DNA of 13,054 nt from Clarireedia homoeocarpa (Eukaryota; Ascomycota; Leotiomycetes; Helotiales; Rutstroemiaceae). The position numbers and the translations under genes were made by a program. Shown here piece after piece: positions 1 to 9,573 of the stretch; position 1 is the stretch's first letter; every line of letters starts with the position of its first letter. The notes beneath the pieces are model-generated. The model worked only from the letters and a program-made list of their open reading frames with translations. It did no database searches and was not told the DNA's origin. The DNA lies in contig LNKV01000145.1 of the NCBI GenBank assembly GCA_001465935.1, positions 15,659 through 28,712 on the forward strand. The letters run 5' to 3'.

Positions 1-878
1 TTTAATTATTAATTTTAAAAATAATATAATATAATTATATTTTATAATATATTATTATATTAATAATAAAATAGTTTATTATAATATTAATTATCTTTTT
101 AAAAGTATATATAATTTATTTTAATTTATTACTTCTTAATTTTAATTTTAAGAAATAATTAAAAAATTAAAAAAAAATTAATTTTTTTTTAAATAATTAT
201 ATAATAAATAAAAAGTAAAAGAAAATAAAGAAATAATAATTAATTTTAATTATATTAATATAATATAATAAATTAAATCTATTTTTCAAATATTAAAATA
301 TTAAATTTAAATATTATAATTTCGATTATATAATAATTTAAAGATTATAAATTTAAAAAATAATTATTTTATTTTATTAAATATAAATAATAAACTTTTT
401 AAAGTAATTATATTAAAATAATAAAAATTAATATCTTTAATAAAATCTTAAATAAAAATTATATAATATTTTATTAAATCTTATTTATTTTATTTAATAG
501 AAAATAATAAAATTAATAAAATAGTAAAGAATAAAAATTTATATAAAAAAATAATTTTCTTTAATATATAAAGTTTTATATTTAATTTAATAAATTAAAT
601 TTAATTATTATTTATTATCTATTATTATAAATTATTAATTCTTTATATAATTATTATTAATAATAAACTTTATAATATTATTATATAATAATCAAGATTT
701 TAATTATTTTTATATAATTTAGAAAATAAATATTTATAATATTAAATCGGTTTAATAATTAATTTAAATATAAATTATTAATATTATTAATTATATTATC
801 AGATCTAATATATAAACTTATTCTAAGTTTATATAATCTCGTCGATATAAATACAAAGAAATAAATATAGATTATATA
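1..878. other. AT-rich island, RIP-like, no gene
   Basis: This stretch is almost entirely A and T. No open frame of meaningful length or recognisable coding signal occurs on either strand. The few remaining C and G bases sit mostly in CTT, TCT and AAG contexts, and CpA/TpG and CpG are rare. That pattern fits RIP, which converts CpA to TpA in repeated DNA of Pezizomycotina. The original sequence, probably transposon, can no longer be recognised. The last 90 bases are slightly less extreme and lead into the transposon relic at 879. Confidence 0.8.
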
Positions 879-1102
879 TAAGCTGCGAACCTACCCACCG
901 GGTAGATAAAGTGCCCGCCGGGTCGGGACACCTATAGGTGGGCTATGATGACTAATAGGTACTCGGTGGGTGCGTTAAAGGGTATATTGACTAACTACTT
1001 GTTGTCACGGACCTTATTCTGGCTTGTGCCACCCATGATTGGGTGGCTGGGTGGGTTGAAGAGCTGGAAATACCCACTCAGGGGTACCCCTTTCGCAGCC
1101 TA
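879..1102. mobile_element. hAT-like MITE relic, copy 1
   Basis: The 224-bp element begins TAAGCTGCGA and ends TCGCAGCCTA, imperfect terminal inverted repeats of about 10 bp. It shares its ends and its GGGT-rich subterminal sequence with the copy at 9574-9936; both contain GTGGGTTGAA followed by GGGTACCC near the right end. The flanking 8-mers are ATTATATA (871-878) and ATCATACA (1103-1110). They differ at two positions, both C to T in a CA context, as expected if the left copy was mutated by RIP in the neighbouring AT island. An 8-bp duplication is typical of the hAT superfamily. There is no transposase, so the copy is non-autonomous. It lies about 280 bp upstream of the glucan lyase start. 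Confidence 0.75.
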
Positions 1103-1251
1103 ATCATACAACAGCTCAGTAATTAACGTGTTCTATGATCCTATTCTCGTGTGTCTAAGTCTATTCTATATCCTCTCTCTACGTACTATAGTCAAATACC
1201 AATCAATCAGCTCATTCTTTCTTGATTCCTCGTAGTTCCAAAACGATCAGC

Positions 1252-1259
1252 TATATAAG
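1252..1259 (+). promoter_or_regulatory. TATA box of the glucan lyase gene
   Basis: TATATAAG stands 123 bp upstream of the chosen ATG. The sequence between the transposon relic (ending 1102) and this box has normal base composition and no coding signal, so the promoter probably lies within 1103-1300. The transcription start would be expected around 1280-1300. Confidence 0.5.
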
Positions 1260-1368
1260 CAGGCAGTCTCCTTCAAAGTACCTGAGCAGCATTTCGTTGA
1301 TTCAAACAATTTTCGGTTCCTCTTCAAGGCTACGCAACGTTCATCTGCTTGTGCGCTCCCTCTAGTTC

Positions 1369-1404
1369 ATGCTATTACAGAATGAACCCGTTGGATACAC
1401 GTAG
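1369..1404 (+). promoter_or_regulatory. possible overlapping upstream ORF
   Basis: An ATG at 1369 opens an 11-codon frame closed by TAG at 1402-1404. It is out of frame with the glucan lyase start at 1382 and overlaps it. Its context is weak (T at -3), whereas the main ATG has A at -3, so leaky scanning would be expected. If the transcript really starts upstream, this small ORF could lower translation. It would be irrelevant if a 5'UTR intron ending at the CAG at 1378-1380 removed it. Confidence 0.3.
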
Positions 1405-4400
1405 ACCTACTTCGGACCCTACGTCCACAAATGCAGAGTATTGGAAAACGCAAGATCCCTATATCTTCCAGCCTGCTCATTGGTTTTTTAAAGATTTTGC
1501 AGGTAGAAACCCCACGCAGCCGCATTCAGTTTCCCTGAACTTGGATGACCAAAGAGTTGGTAGCGAGTCCAATCCTGTCTCTAGTCATGGACGCATCTTC
1601 CGCTTCAACGACAACCTGGGATTTATACTTGTTCAGTTTATGCGACCACAAGTATGGCGCGTGCGATTCCAGAGTACGAACAAATTACCCACTGATTTTG
1701 GCGACTACAACACTAGAACCATTGTTAAAGACACACTCACGAGGACTATCGAGGTTCTGGACACTGCCGAACAAATATCATGGCACGTGGAACTGAAGGA
1801 ACCAAATGACAAGTATTATGTTCTCCAATCAGTTTTAGAATCGACAACAAAAGAAAATTCGTATCGGAAGGTTTTGGTTCAACTCTGGATTCATCGTGAC
1901 CCGTTCAAGATCACTGCCATCCGGGCAATCAAAGCTGAAGGTGCTTACACGCAGATTCCAGTTTTCCTTCCTGCAGTAGCAACAGATCCAGTATTAGCAA
2001 AGGATATATCGATTGAAGCGCCTCCAGGTTCACGAATTGCAATCATCTGGCAAACGAAGGATCGTCCTTTGCAGTGGCTAGGGGATACTGCGACTGTTCT
2101 GGCTGTGGAGAAGCCGCTCAACGCCAAGTACACGGGATTTGGAGAACAAGGCGGACGCACAATGTTCAAAGACAAAGTTTGCATGAACTATTTCAGTGAG
2201 TGGTGTCTAACTAGAGCATTGTCGTGACGAGCTGACTTGTCTGGACCAGATTTTGACAATATGCGCTATAATAATGTTTATGGTGATGGACCTTATTCAG
2301 AAAGCGAACCGCTTTACCACTCTGAGCCGTACTGGATAGAGATGAATGCACATCCGGGGGCACAATCTCAACTGGCTACATTTATTGACAACTATTCCGA
2401 TGTCAAAGTGGATCTTGGCTTAGCTGATTCCACGCAGATTCGTGTTGCCACCAGATTCAACAGTTTTCAGTGCATTCTCATTGCTGGTGACGATGTTGCA
2501 CAGGTCATTCGTTCATACACCTCACTCATTGGTAGACCACAGCTAAAGCCGCGCTTCGTGCTTGGTTACCACCAAGGATGTTACGGGTACGATACTAGGG
2601 CGAAAGTACAAGATGTGGTAGACAAACATAGAGCATATCAGATCCCCTTGGATGGAATGCACATTGATGTTGATATCCAGCGTGCTTATCGTACCTTCAC
2701 TATCGATACTGCTGATGATAAATTCCCAAACCCAGACGAAATGTTTAACAGACTTAGACACCAAGGCGTGAAATGTAGTACAAATATCACACCAGTCGTC
2801 AGTTGTCGTCCTAACCCCGATAAACCATACACGACATTGGATCAAGGTTTGAAAAATAACTACTTTGTCCTTGATCTTCGCGACATTGACCCTTCGGCTC
2901 CCACGGCCGAGCAGCAAGTTTCGCTCAATTTTGGCGGAGGAAATCGCTACTTCAAAAATCCAAACTCAAACGACCATCTCCCAAAGTATAACCCCCCGGA
3001 TGATTATAAGCTTCGAGACTTCTTCAATACTGGTAAACCATTCCGTGGTGGGGTTGACTATGGTGACAATAGGGGCACTCCTGGTCACTATCCAAACCTA
3101 AATCGTAAAGAGGTCCGGATATGGTGGGGAAAGCAATACGAATATCTCTTTTCTATGGGACTTGAATTTGTTTGGCAAGATATGACTTCGCCTTGTATGG
3201 CGGAAGGTTTCGGTGATATGAAATCGCAAGGAATCCTTCCTTTTTTTTTTCTTACAGTTGATGCTAACATGGGTAAAAAGATGGCCATTCCGATTACTTC
3301 TTGATTCAGATGGGTGGAGCGGAGACCCTAATGCTGCTGAGAAGAAGAAAGCAATTGAGATCTGGTCGTTGTACAGTTACAACCTTCACAAGGCGACGTT
3401 TCACGGCCTGCAAAATCTACCTACGCGCAAAGGCAAGCGGAATTTCATCATTGGCCGCGGTAGTTTCGCTGGCGCCCAGCGTTTTGCTGGACTTTGGACA
3501 GGTGATAATGCTTCCACCTGGGAATTTCTCAATATATCGGTAGCGCAAGTGCTTTCTCTTGGCCTTGCTGGTGTGACAATCGCTGGGGCGGATGTTGGAG
3601 GTTTCGAGCCTGTCGAAGGTGAACAATGGGCCGACCCGGAGCTCTTGATCCGGTGGTATTGTGCGTACAGTTTGCTTCCTTGGTTCAGGAATCACTACTC
3701 GGCCAAGAAAAATAAGAAGCTATTTCAGGAGCCGTACGCATATCGAGAGTTACAAGATACACCCGCCTGGCAGCACGTGCCCGAAAAAGACCACAATATG
3801 TATTATTCTGTATTGCCAATTTGCCGTTACATGGTGCAGTTGAGATACAGTCTGCTCCAGCTGCTCTATGATGCCATGTTTGAGGACATGATCAGTGGTC
3901 TGCCAATTGCCCGCTCCATGATTATCACCGACCCCTTAGATTCATCGCTGTATCAAGCCAATCAAGCGTACACTGGAAGCCAGTATTTGGTCCGTAATGA
4001 CCTGCTCATTGCACCACAGCTATACAAGCAATCTGAGCACTCACGTCGCAAACTTTATCTGCCCGCCCCGGATGGTTGGTATCCCATGAATCTCCGACCC
4101 GGAACAACCTTGGGTGGCATATTTGCTGAACGTCTCAACCCAAAAGTCAGTGGTGGCACGTATGTCTACTTCGACTGCCATATTTCTCCCAACGAAGAGC
4201 AGCTCCCGTACGTGACTCCTATGTACATCCGTGAAGGCGCCATAATTCCACAAATTGGAGTTCGCGAGAGCGTCATTGACCGCACCCGGGACGACAAGAA
4301 TGCACCGCCAAACCAAATCACAATCAACGTGTATCCCGGAAAGAACAACACGTACGATATGTACCTCGACGATGGTGTATCACTGGAGAGTGCGCCTGGT

Positions 4401-4811
4401 AAAGACTATCTATCCTCTCTAAGCACGGGGCCGCAGGGGTTAGTCGATGCATACGGTAGTGATCCTGAGGCCAATAGTATCTTTCGACATGTCAAATTTG
4501 AGCAGACAACTACAAGGCAGTTCGCCGAGGATCAGCTGCGAGATACACGACGACTCACGGTCAGCACGCCCTGGGCCCGGTACACGGACGAGAAGGTCAA
4601 GAAGGATGTCGGGCCGGAGTATCGAATTGTATTTTGGCACTCATCGAGATGGCCAGCGGCAGAGATGGACCTGAACGCTGTGATGGTGAATGCTAATCCT
4701 AAGGTTCGCCATGAATTGGATAATGCCATCAGAGCAACTGTGGTGTGGGTGCCAGTTGATGCGAACGTGAGTGCCACGATAGAGGTCAGCTACCCTGTTA
4801 ATTACCACTAA
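1382..4811 (+). CDS. alpha-1,4-glucan lyase (GH31), three exons
   Basis: Exons 1382-2195, 2250-3225 and 3281-4811 join to 3321 bp, encoding 1106 aa. The family releases 1,5-anhydro-D-fructose from the non-reducing end of glycogen, starch and maltodextrin by elimination. An N-terminal beta-sandwich region (about residues 1-340) precedes a GH31 barrel. The nucleophile is predicted as D582 in WQDMTSP; alpha-glucosidases have WxDMNE here, so MTSP points to the lyase branch. The acid/base is predicted as D672 in GLWTGDNAS. AGADVGGFEP follows near residue 700, then a C-terminal beta region. No signal peptide is visible, suggesting an intracellular glycogen-degrading role. The start is the first in-frame ATG, with A at -3; upstream in-frame codons lack an ATG. 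Both splice junctions restore the family sequence (MNYFNFDNM, GDMKSWPFRL). No stop or lost catalytic residue is seen, so the gene looks functional. Lyase rather than glucosidase activity is inferred from family resemblance. Confidence 0.9.
2196..2249 (+). other. intron 1 of glucan lyase (GT-AG, 54 bp)
   Basis: The donor is GTGAGT and the acceptor ACCAG, with a branch-site match GCTGAC at 2231-2236. Splicing joins A to AT to make an Asn codon and bridges the in-frame TGA at 2225-2227. The junction reads MNYF-N-FDNM, as in known glucan lyases. Confidence 0.9.
3226..3280 (+). other. intron 2 of glucan lyase (GC-AG, 55 bp)
   Basis: The two frames do not meet through any GT donor that keeps phase. 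A GC donor (GCAAGG at 3226) with acceptor AAAAG, ending at 3280, joins TC to A and yields GDMK-S-WPFRLLL, the sequence expected of the family. A near-perfect branch site (GCTAAC, 3263-3268) lies 12 bases before the acceptor, preceded by a long T tract. The rare donor type is inferred from phase and protein continuity, not from transcript data. Confidence 0.8.
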
Positions 4812-4895
4812 ACGGTTTCATTCTTTGAATAGTTTAATCTCAGTGCTTGTATATATTAGCTGCTTTTTAGATTTATTTTCTTTCTTTCTACGCTA

Positions 4896-6249
4896 GGAAA
4901 ATATCTTTATTAAAAATATTTATTTTATTTCTATTCTTTTATTTAATTGATATTTTTAAATAAAAGTTTTATAATATATATAATTTATAAAATATAATAT
5001 TAAAAGTAGAATTTAATAAATAATTAAAAAATATAATTAATTTTTATTTAATTAAGAAGTTTTTATAATTATAATAAAAAATTATATTTAATATAATTAA
5101 TATAATTAAAGTAAATAAAGAAATTATATTATATTATAATAATTAATAATATTATATAATAAAAATAAAATTTTTATTATTTTTAATTAATTTTTTTTAT
5201 TAAAGATATTAGAAATATATTAAGTTCTTTAAATATAATCGAGATTTATTTTTAACTTTAAAAGTTATTTTAATATTTATTAATAAATTGATTAATTAAA
5301 TATTTTAATTAAAAATATAATAATTAAAAAAATTATAATCTATTTAATATATTAGAATTAAACTATTTATATTATAAAATATATTTATTTTAATAAAATT
5401 TATAAAATTAAATAAAAAGAAGTTATTAAATTTAATTTTTTTAAAATATTAATTTTATTTTTAAATAATTATTTAAAATATTCTTTAATTTTATTAATTA
5501 TATTATTATTTCTTTAAATTATTTTTTATTTAAAATTCTTTATTTTTTTATATAAATTTTAGTTCTATTTTATATTCTTTATAATAATAAATTAATAATT
5601 AATAATTAAAATTTAAAAATTTTAAATTTAAAAAATAATTAATAATAATTAATAAATATTAACTTTTATATTTAAAATATATAATAAAATAAAGTTTAAA
5701 TATTTTAAGTTTTAATATAAAAATCAAAAAGTTTATAAATAAAATAATATAAAAGAAATTAAAAATATTTTTAATAAAATTTTAAATAAATAAAATATTT
5801 AAAATAATAAAAAAAAGAATTTAATTAATTTATTATTTTAATAAGAAATTATATTTAAATTATATATAATTAATCTATTATTTAAATAAAATATTAATTA
5901 TTATATATATATAATTAATTAAAATTATAAACTTTTTTTAATATTTTTTTAAAAAAAATCTAATTATTTAAAAATTAATTTTATAATATATAAAAAATAA
6001 ATCTTTAAATTAATTATTAATAACTTATTATTTTAATATTTTAATTTATATATATAACTTTTATTTATATAAATTATAATATAAATCTTAAATTATAATT
6101 AGTTATAAATATTTTTTTATTATTATTAAATAATAAAGTAATTATAAAAATTTAAATATTAATTTTATTAAAAAATTAATAATATTTAAAATTAAAAGTA
6201 TAATTAATAATATAATAAATAATATAATAAATAATATAGAAAATTATAA
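4896..6249. other. AT-rich island, RIP-like, no gene
   Basis: The composition switches to nearly pure A and T about 85 bp after the glucan lyase stop and switches back sharply near 6250. No ORF, repeat unit or other coding signal is legible. Short words such as AATATAATAAATAATATAATAAATAATATA at the right end are low-complexity. As in the first island, the residual C and G avoid CpA and CpG. It is best read as decayed repeats. Confidence 0.8.
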
Positions 6250-6253
6250 ATCC

Positions 6254-6785
6254 AGTTGCTAGAATACGAGATTCTATATTCATTGCTTTATCTCTATCAG
6301 CTAGAGAAGGGAGTGAAGTCGACAACTAGTCGTGTGAGATTGAAAGCGAATAGGATCAACGCCTTGCTTGGGGGGAAGCATCCTAGGCTATTCTATATCT
6401 AACTAAGCGTTGTGATTACAAAAGATAAACAGAAGAGAGACTGTCAGTATAGTGCAAAAAGCCGGGAGGAAGACAAATAAAAGAAAATATAATACTATAA
6501 CCGAAGTACTATTAGCCAAAAGAGCAGTAGTGATAGACGAAGGGGGTAGTGAGATTGATACGATAATAGGGGTAGAGGTATCGGCTGGAGTATCCAGTAA
6601 TAGTATAACTACAAGGGCGAGAGCAAGTAAAAATAATATAGTTTAGATATCTTCTACTTGGTATATTTGTACTTGAAATCTCTACTCTTAACTCAATTAA
6701 TATTAATATTTATTCTTATTTCTGGATGGCTTCACTATTGTCTAATTAGGAAATCATGATTTGGTATATACACTTATATATATAA
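6254..6785. other. gene-free spacer; possible LTR-retrotransposon relic
   Basis: This block has normal base composition between an AT island and the palindrome array. Its left part, about 6254-6420, begins TTGCTAGAATACGAGATTC, which resembles the TGTTRGAATA start of many Copia LTRs, and could end near TGTGATTACA. No second LTR, polypurine tract or primer-binding site was identified. An open frame of 64 codons (6452-6646) starts at GTG only, is Lys/Arg-rich at its beginning and then simple. It matches nothing I recognise and is not called as a gene. The remainder (6650-6770) shows nothing. Confidence 0.3.
6775..6784 (+). promoter_or_regulatory. TATA-like element ahead of the NLR gene
   Basis: TTATATATATAAG lies seven bases upstream of the palindrome array. 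If it drives the NLR-type gene, the array would fall in the transcribed leader and the earliest codons. The call rests only on the motif and its position. Confidence 0.3.
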
Positions 6786-6791
6786 GCCGCT

Positions 6792-7022
6792 AGTCTCCTA
6801 TAGCTGTATAGGAGACTGACCTTCCTATAGCAATACGGGAAGGTTCCCATAGCAATATAGGAATCAGTATAGTTATATGGGATAGCGTGAAGCTATTTGG
6901 GATATCCTATATTGCTACACCTCCTATAGTACTATAGGAACCTCCCATAGCACTATGGGAACTTCCCATAGTGCTATCGGAACCTCCTATAGCGCTATAG
7001 TAAATGAAGCAATATGGGAGGT
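6792..7022. repeat. array of about eleven 21-bp palindromic units
   Basis: The unit consensus is close to TCCYATAGYRCTATRGGAAC, itself an inverted repeat. Core starts fall at about 6797, 6824, 6846, 6866, 6886, 6906, 6923, 6944, 6965, 6986 and 7003, mostly 20-22 bp apart. The first unit is a perfect 11-bp stem (AGTCTCCTATA) with loop GCTG. TCCTATAGTACTATAGGA is a perfect 18-bp palindrome. Units 4-6 and the last are worn. Because 21 bp is seven codons, the right half reads as repeated GTSHSxM/I heptapeptides on the plus strand, in frame with the NLR gene from 6886, and as a related heptad on the minus strand. The family normally starts with a phosphorylase core here, so the array probably invaded or expanded at the gene's 5' end. 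Confidence 0.8.
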
Positions 7023-8005
7023 TCCAGATAACTTCTTCTTGCACAAAAAGACATGGCCCAAAACGGCTAAAGGTAATCGGAATAGCTACAGTTTTGGAAC
7101 AATTTGCGACCACCATGTCGTTCTTGCCCATCTGGCGGACATGGGAGATGTCGAGGCTAAAGAGGTGGCCACGGACATGCAGCGCAGTTTCCAAAACATC
7201 AAGCTCTGACTTGTGGTGGGCATATGTGGTATTATTCCCGAAATTGGAAAGTTTCAGGCCGTATTGGGGGACGTAGTCATAAGCAGCGAGGTCATCCAGT
7301 ATACGCGAGGGAAGGAGTATTCTTCCGGTTTCCAGAGCAAAAACATGTTGCAAAAGGCTTCCGACACTATGCTCCGGGGATTCAAACGACTTCTCACACC
7401 TCAACCTTGGAATTTCTTTTGCCACCAAGTTAATTTAAATTTACGCTTGTTGATGGGGCACGAATCCATCTTATCCCAGGCTTTCGAGTATCCTGGCCGT
7501 GCCACTGACTTTTTGTACAATTCGGAATATATCCACAACCGTCGAAATCGAGTGTGCACAAATTGTGATCCGGAGGATTATTGTGAAGAGGCTTCCACTT
7601 CTCTATGCGAGGAAATCGGTTGTTCCCAAGAGGAACTCATTCTTGGAAGGCCTATACGGGAGATTGTTGATACCGAGGCAAGTGGTTCATTGAACCATGA
7701 GCCTTCATTCTTTCCACGAATCTACCATGGAAAAGTGGCTTCCGGCAACAAGGTGAGGTCCTATGAGACCATGAAATGGTCTGATGTTAACCACTGATCT
7801 ATGTATGTAGTTCCTGTGCCTGAGCCAAGCTGGCTGGACATATTTTCATGGCTCACATCTAAGAATGAGAATCTTGATTTTGTCCCTCTCCAGAATGATC
7901 TTTTACTGCAAATGCAGGATGGTGCTGGCGAGTGGTTTCTTCAAACAGACGAGTTCACCAAATGGCTTACCTCAGAAGCTGGGTTGCTTTACTGCCATGG
8001 TATAC

Positions 8006-8050
8006 GTAAGTCGTGAGCTCTAATTGCGGTTTCATTTCTGACGGTTGTAG
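8006..8050 (+). other. NLR intron (GT-AG, 45 bp) before the P-loop
   Basis: The donor is GTAAGT, the branch site CTGAC (8037-8041) and the acceptor TTGTAG. Splicing joins C to GC to encode the Arg of GIRGCGKTS and removes the in-frame TGA at 8014-8016. The P-loop is therefore complete only in the spliced message. Confidence 0.85.
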
Positions 8051-8075
8051 GCGGTTGTGGGAAGACATCGCTGAT
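8051..8075 (+). other. 25-nt micro-exon carrying the P-loop
   Basis: This 25-base exon lies between two introns and encodes GCGKTSLM, the heart of the Walker A motif. It is bounded by a GT-AG intron on the left and a GC-AG intron on the right. Both boundaries are fixed by phase and by the expected family sequence. Confidence 0.75.
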
Positions 8076-8130
8076 GCAAGTGCTTTTCCCTATCCCTGTG
8101 ACATCTGTGGGTTCTCTGACAACCGTTAAG
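8076..8130 (+). other. NLR intron (GC-AG, 55 bp) after the P-loop
   Basis: No GT donor keeps phase between the P-loop frame and the next frame. A GC donor with the ideal extension (GCAAGT at 8076) and acceptor GTTAAG (ending 8130) joins AT to G. It gives GKTSLMSVVVNYLQ, as expected for a NACHT protein. The branch site CTGAC lies at 8116-8120, ten bases before the acceptor. Confidence 0.8.
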
Positions 8131-9573
8131 GAGCGTTGTTGTCAATTATCTCCAGTCCTTTCGTAAGCAACAGCATCCGAGCATAGTGATTTACCACTAC
8201 GTGCAGGCGAAGCCTGCTCACTCTTGCGACCTTCGTTTTGCAGCATTAATAGCACAGGCGGTTCAGTATCGCCGTCAGAGTTCGCCTACCCTGAAAGAAC
8301 TCTATCTCCGATGTCAGGTTTCTGGCTCGCAACCCCCTGATCGTGAGCTTGTAAACATGTTACTGACTGAAGTGTCAGAGTTCGGAAGTGTTTATATTAT
8401 AATTGACGGACTCGATGAAATGGATGATCAAACACGAGTTTATTTTGTGAAGAAAGTGTGCAAGTTAGGCGAAAGGCGCAGAGGCGTTCGTTTTTTGTTC
8501 ACATTTTATATGGAATGTCCACAAGTTAGCCCGTTATCCAAAGCTAGTCTCTGTGAAATTCAAACACGAGCCAATGACTTGAAGAAATTCATCAGCGCTC
8601 AGATGGATGAGAGAGTATCCATATGCGACTTGATTGAAGAAGAAGAGCCTCAGGTCAAGGAAAAGCTTTTGGATGCCTTGTTTGAAAAGGCCGATGGCCT
8701 TTGGGCATTTCTTCGGGCACAACACCATCTTGAACTGATAGACGGGACCAAACCCAAAACTCTCTATGATCTAGAATGTTTTATTGAGAGTTTATCTCCA
8801 AATATCCATGATATCTATAAAGGCTTATGGGATCAAATTCTCAACGATGATTCGAACAAGGATCTCGCTCGAGAGGTCCTCCTATGGCTAGCATGCTCAC
8901 CTCATAATTTATCGATCAGGCTCATTCAACACGTGGAGGCATTATCTAGAGGTATTGAAATCGCAAGCGGGTCCCACTCGCTGGTGCCAAAGAAACATCT
9001 TGTTTCGCCTTGTAGGGGATTAGTTTGGCTAGGCAAGGCAAGTAACAGCGTCGGTTTCAACCACCCAACGGTGCGGTCATTCGTCTTGGATCAGCTCGAC
9101 TCTCTAGGTTTCGAAAATCCGCACCAGACTATTGCTTTCAAGTGCCTCCACTATCTGGACACTACTTTAACTCATCGTATTAGTGCCGCCGGCAACATAG
9201 ACGGTCAACAGCAATTCGAAGCAGATATGCTTCAAGAAATCATGGGAAAATCGCCTCTCACATCCTACACCATCAAAAATTTCTCCACTCACGCTCAGCA
9301 AGCTTCTTATACAGACCTAATTGATGAATTTAACCGAGTCTTCAGCTCGAAGTCTCGAATCAACATAATAGGAATGCTGTATATGTGGCATTTCATTCCA
9401 GAAGATGACCGCGAGAAGTTTAAATGGCGGCAAATTTCCATAATACACCTAGTAACAGCAATGGGACTTCCAAAGTTGCTAGAAAAAGCACTTGAAGATG
9501 GCGTTTCGATCGAGGAAGACGAAGGATACACTGCTCTTCACTGGAGCATTCTAAGCCGGAATCCAATGATGAT

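Noticed and set aside
3241..3304. Frameshift in the glucan lyase gene near the T10 tract
   Set aside because: A GC-AG intron with a good branch site restores both phase and the family sequence, so no frameshift is needed.
4440..4777. Minus-strand and alternative-frame ORFs over the end of the glucan lyase gene
   Set aside because: They overlap well-supported GH31 coding sequence and have no independent support.
6452..6646. 64-codon open frame on the plus strand
   Set aside because: It has no ATG at its start, no recognised domain and simple composition; it may be transposon debris.
6792..7022. CRISPR array
   Set aside because: The setting is eukaryotic, the units are contiguous palindromes without unique spacers, and there are no cas genes.
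6907..7428. 173-codon open frame on the minus strand
   Set aside because: It is the reverse of the phosphorylase-like coding region, which matches a known family on the plus strand. Its C-terminal repeats come only from the palindromic array.
7753..7824. A 72-bp intron that would remove the TGA at 7795-7797
   Set aside because: It is possible in phase (GTGAGG to a GAG acceptor). But it is longer than the other introns here, has a poor acceptor, and would still leave the phosphorylase domain truncated. The better acceptor at 7810 breaks the frame.
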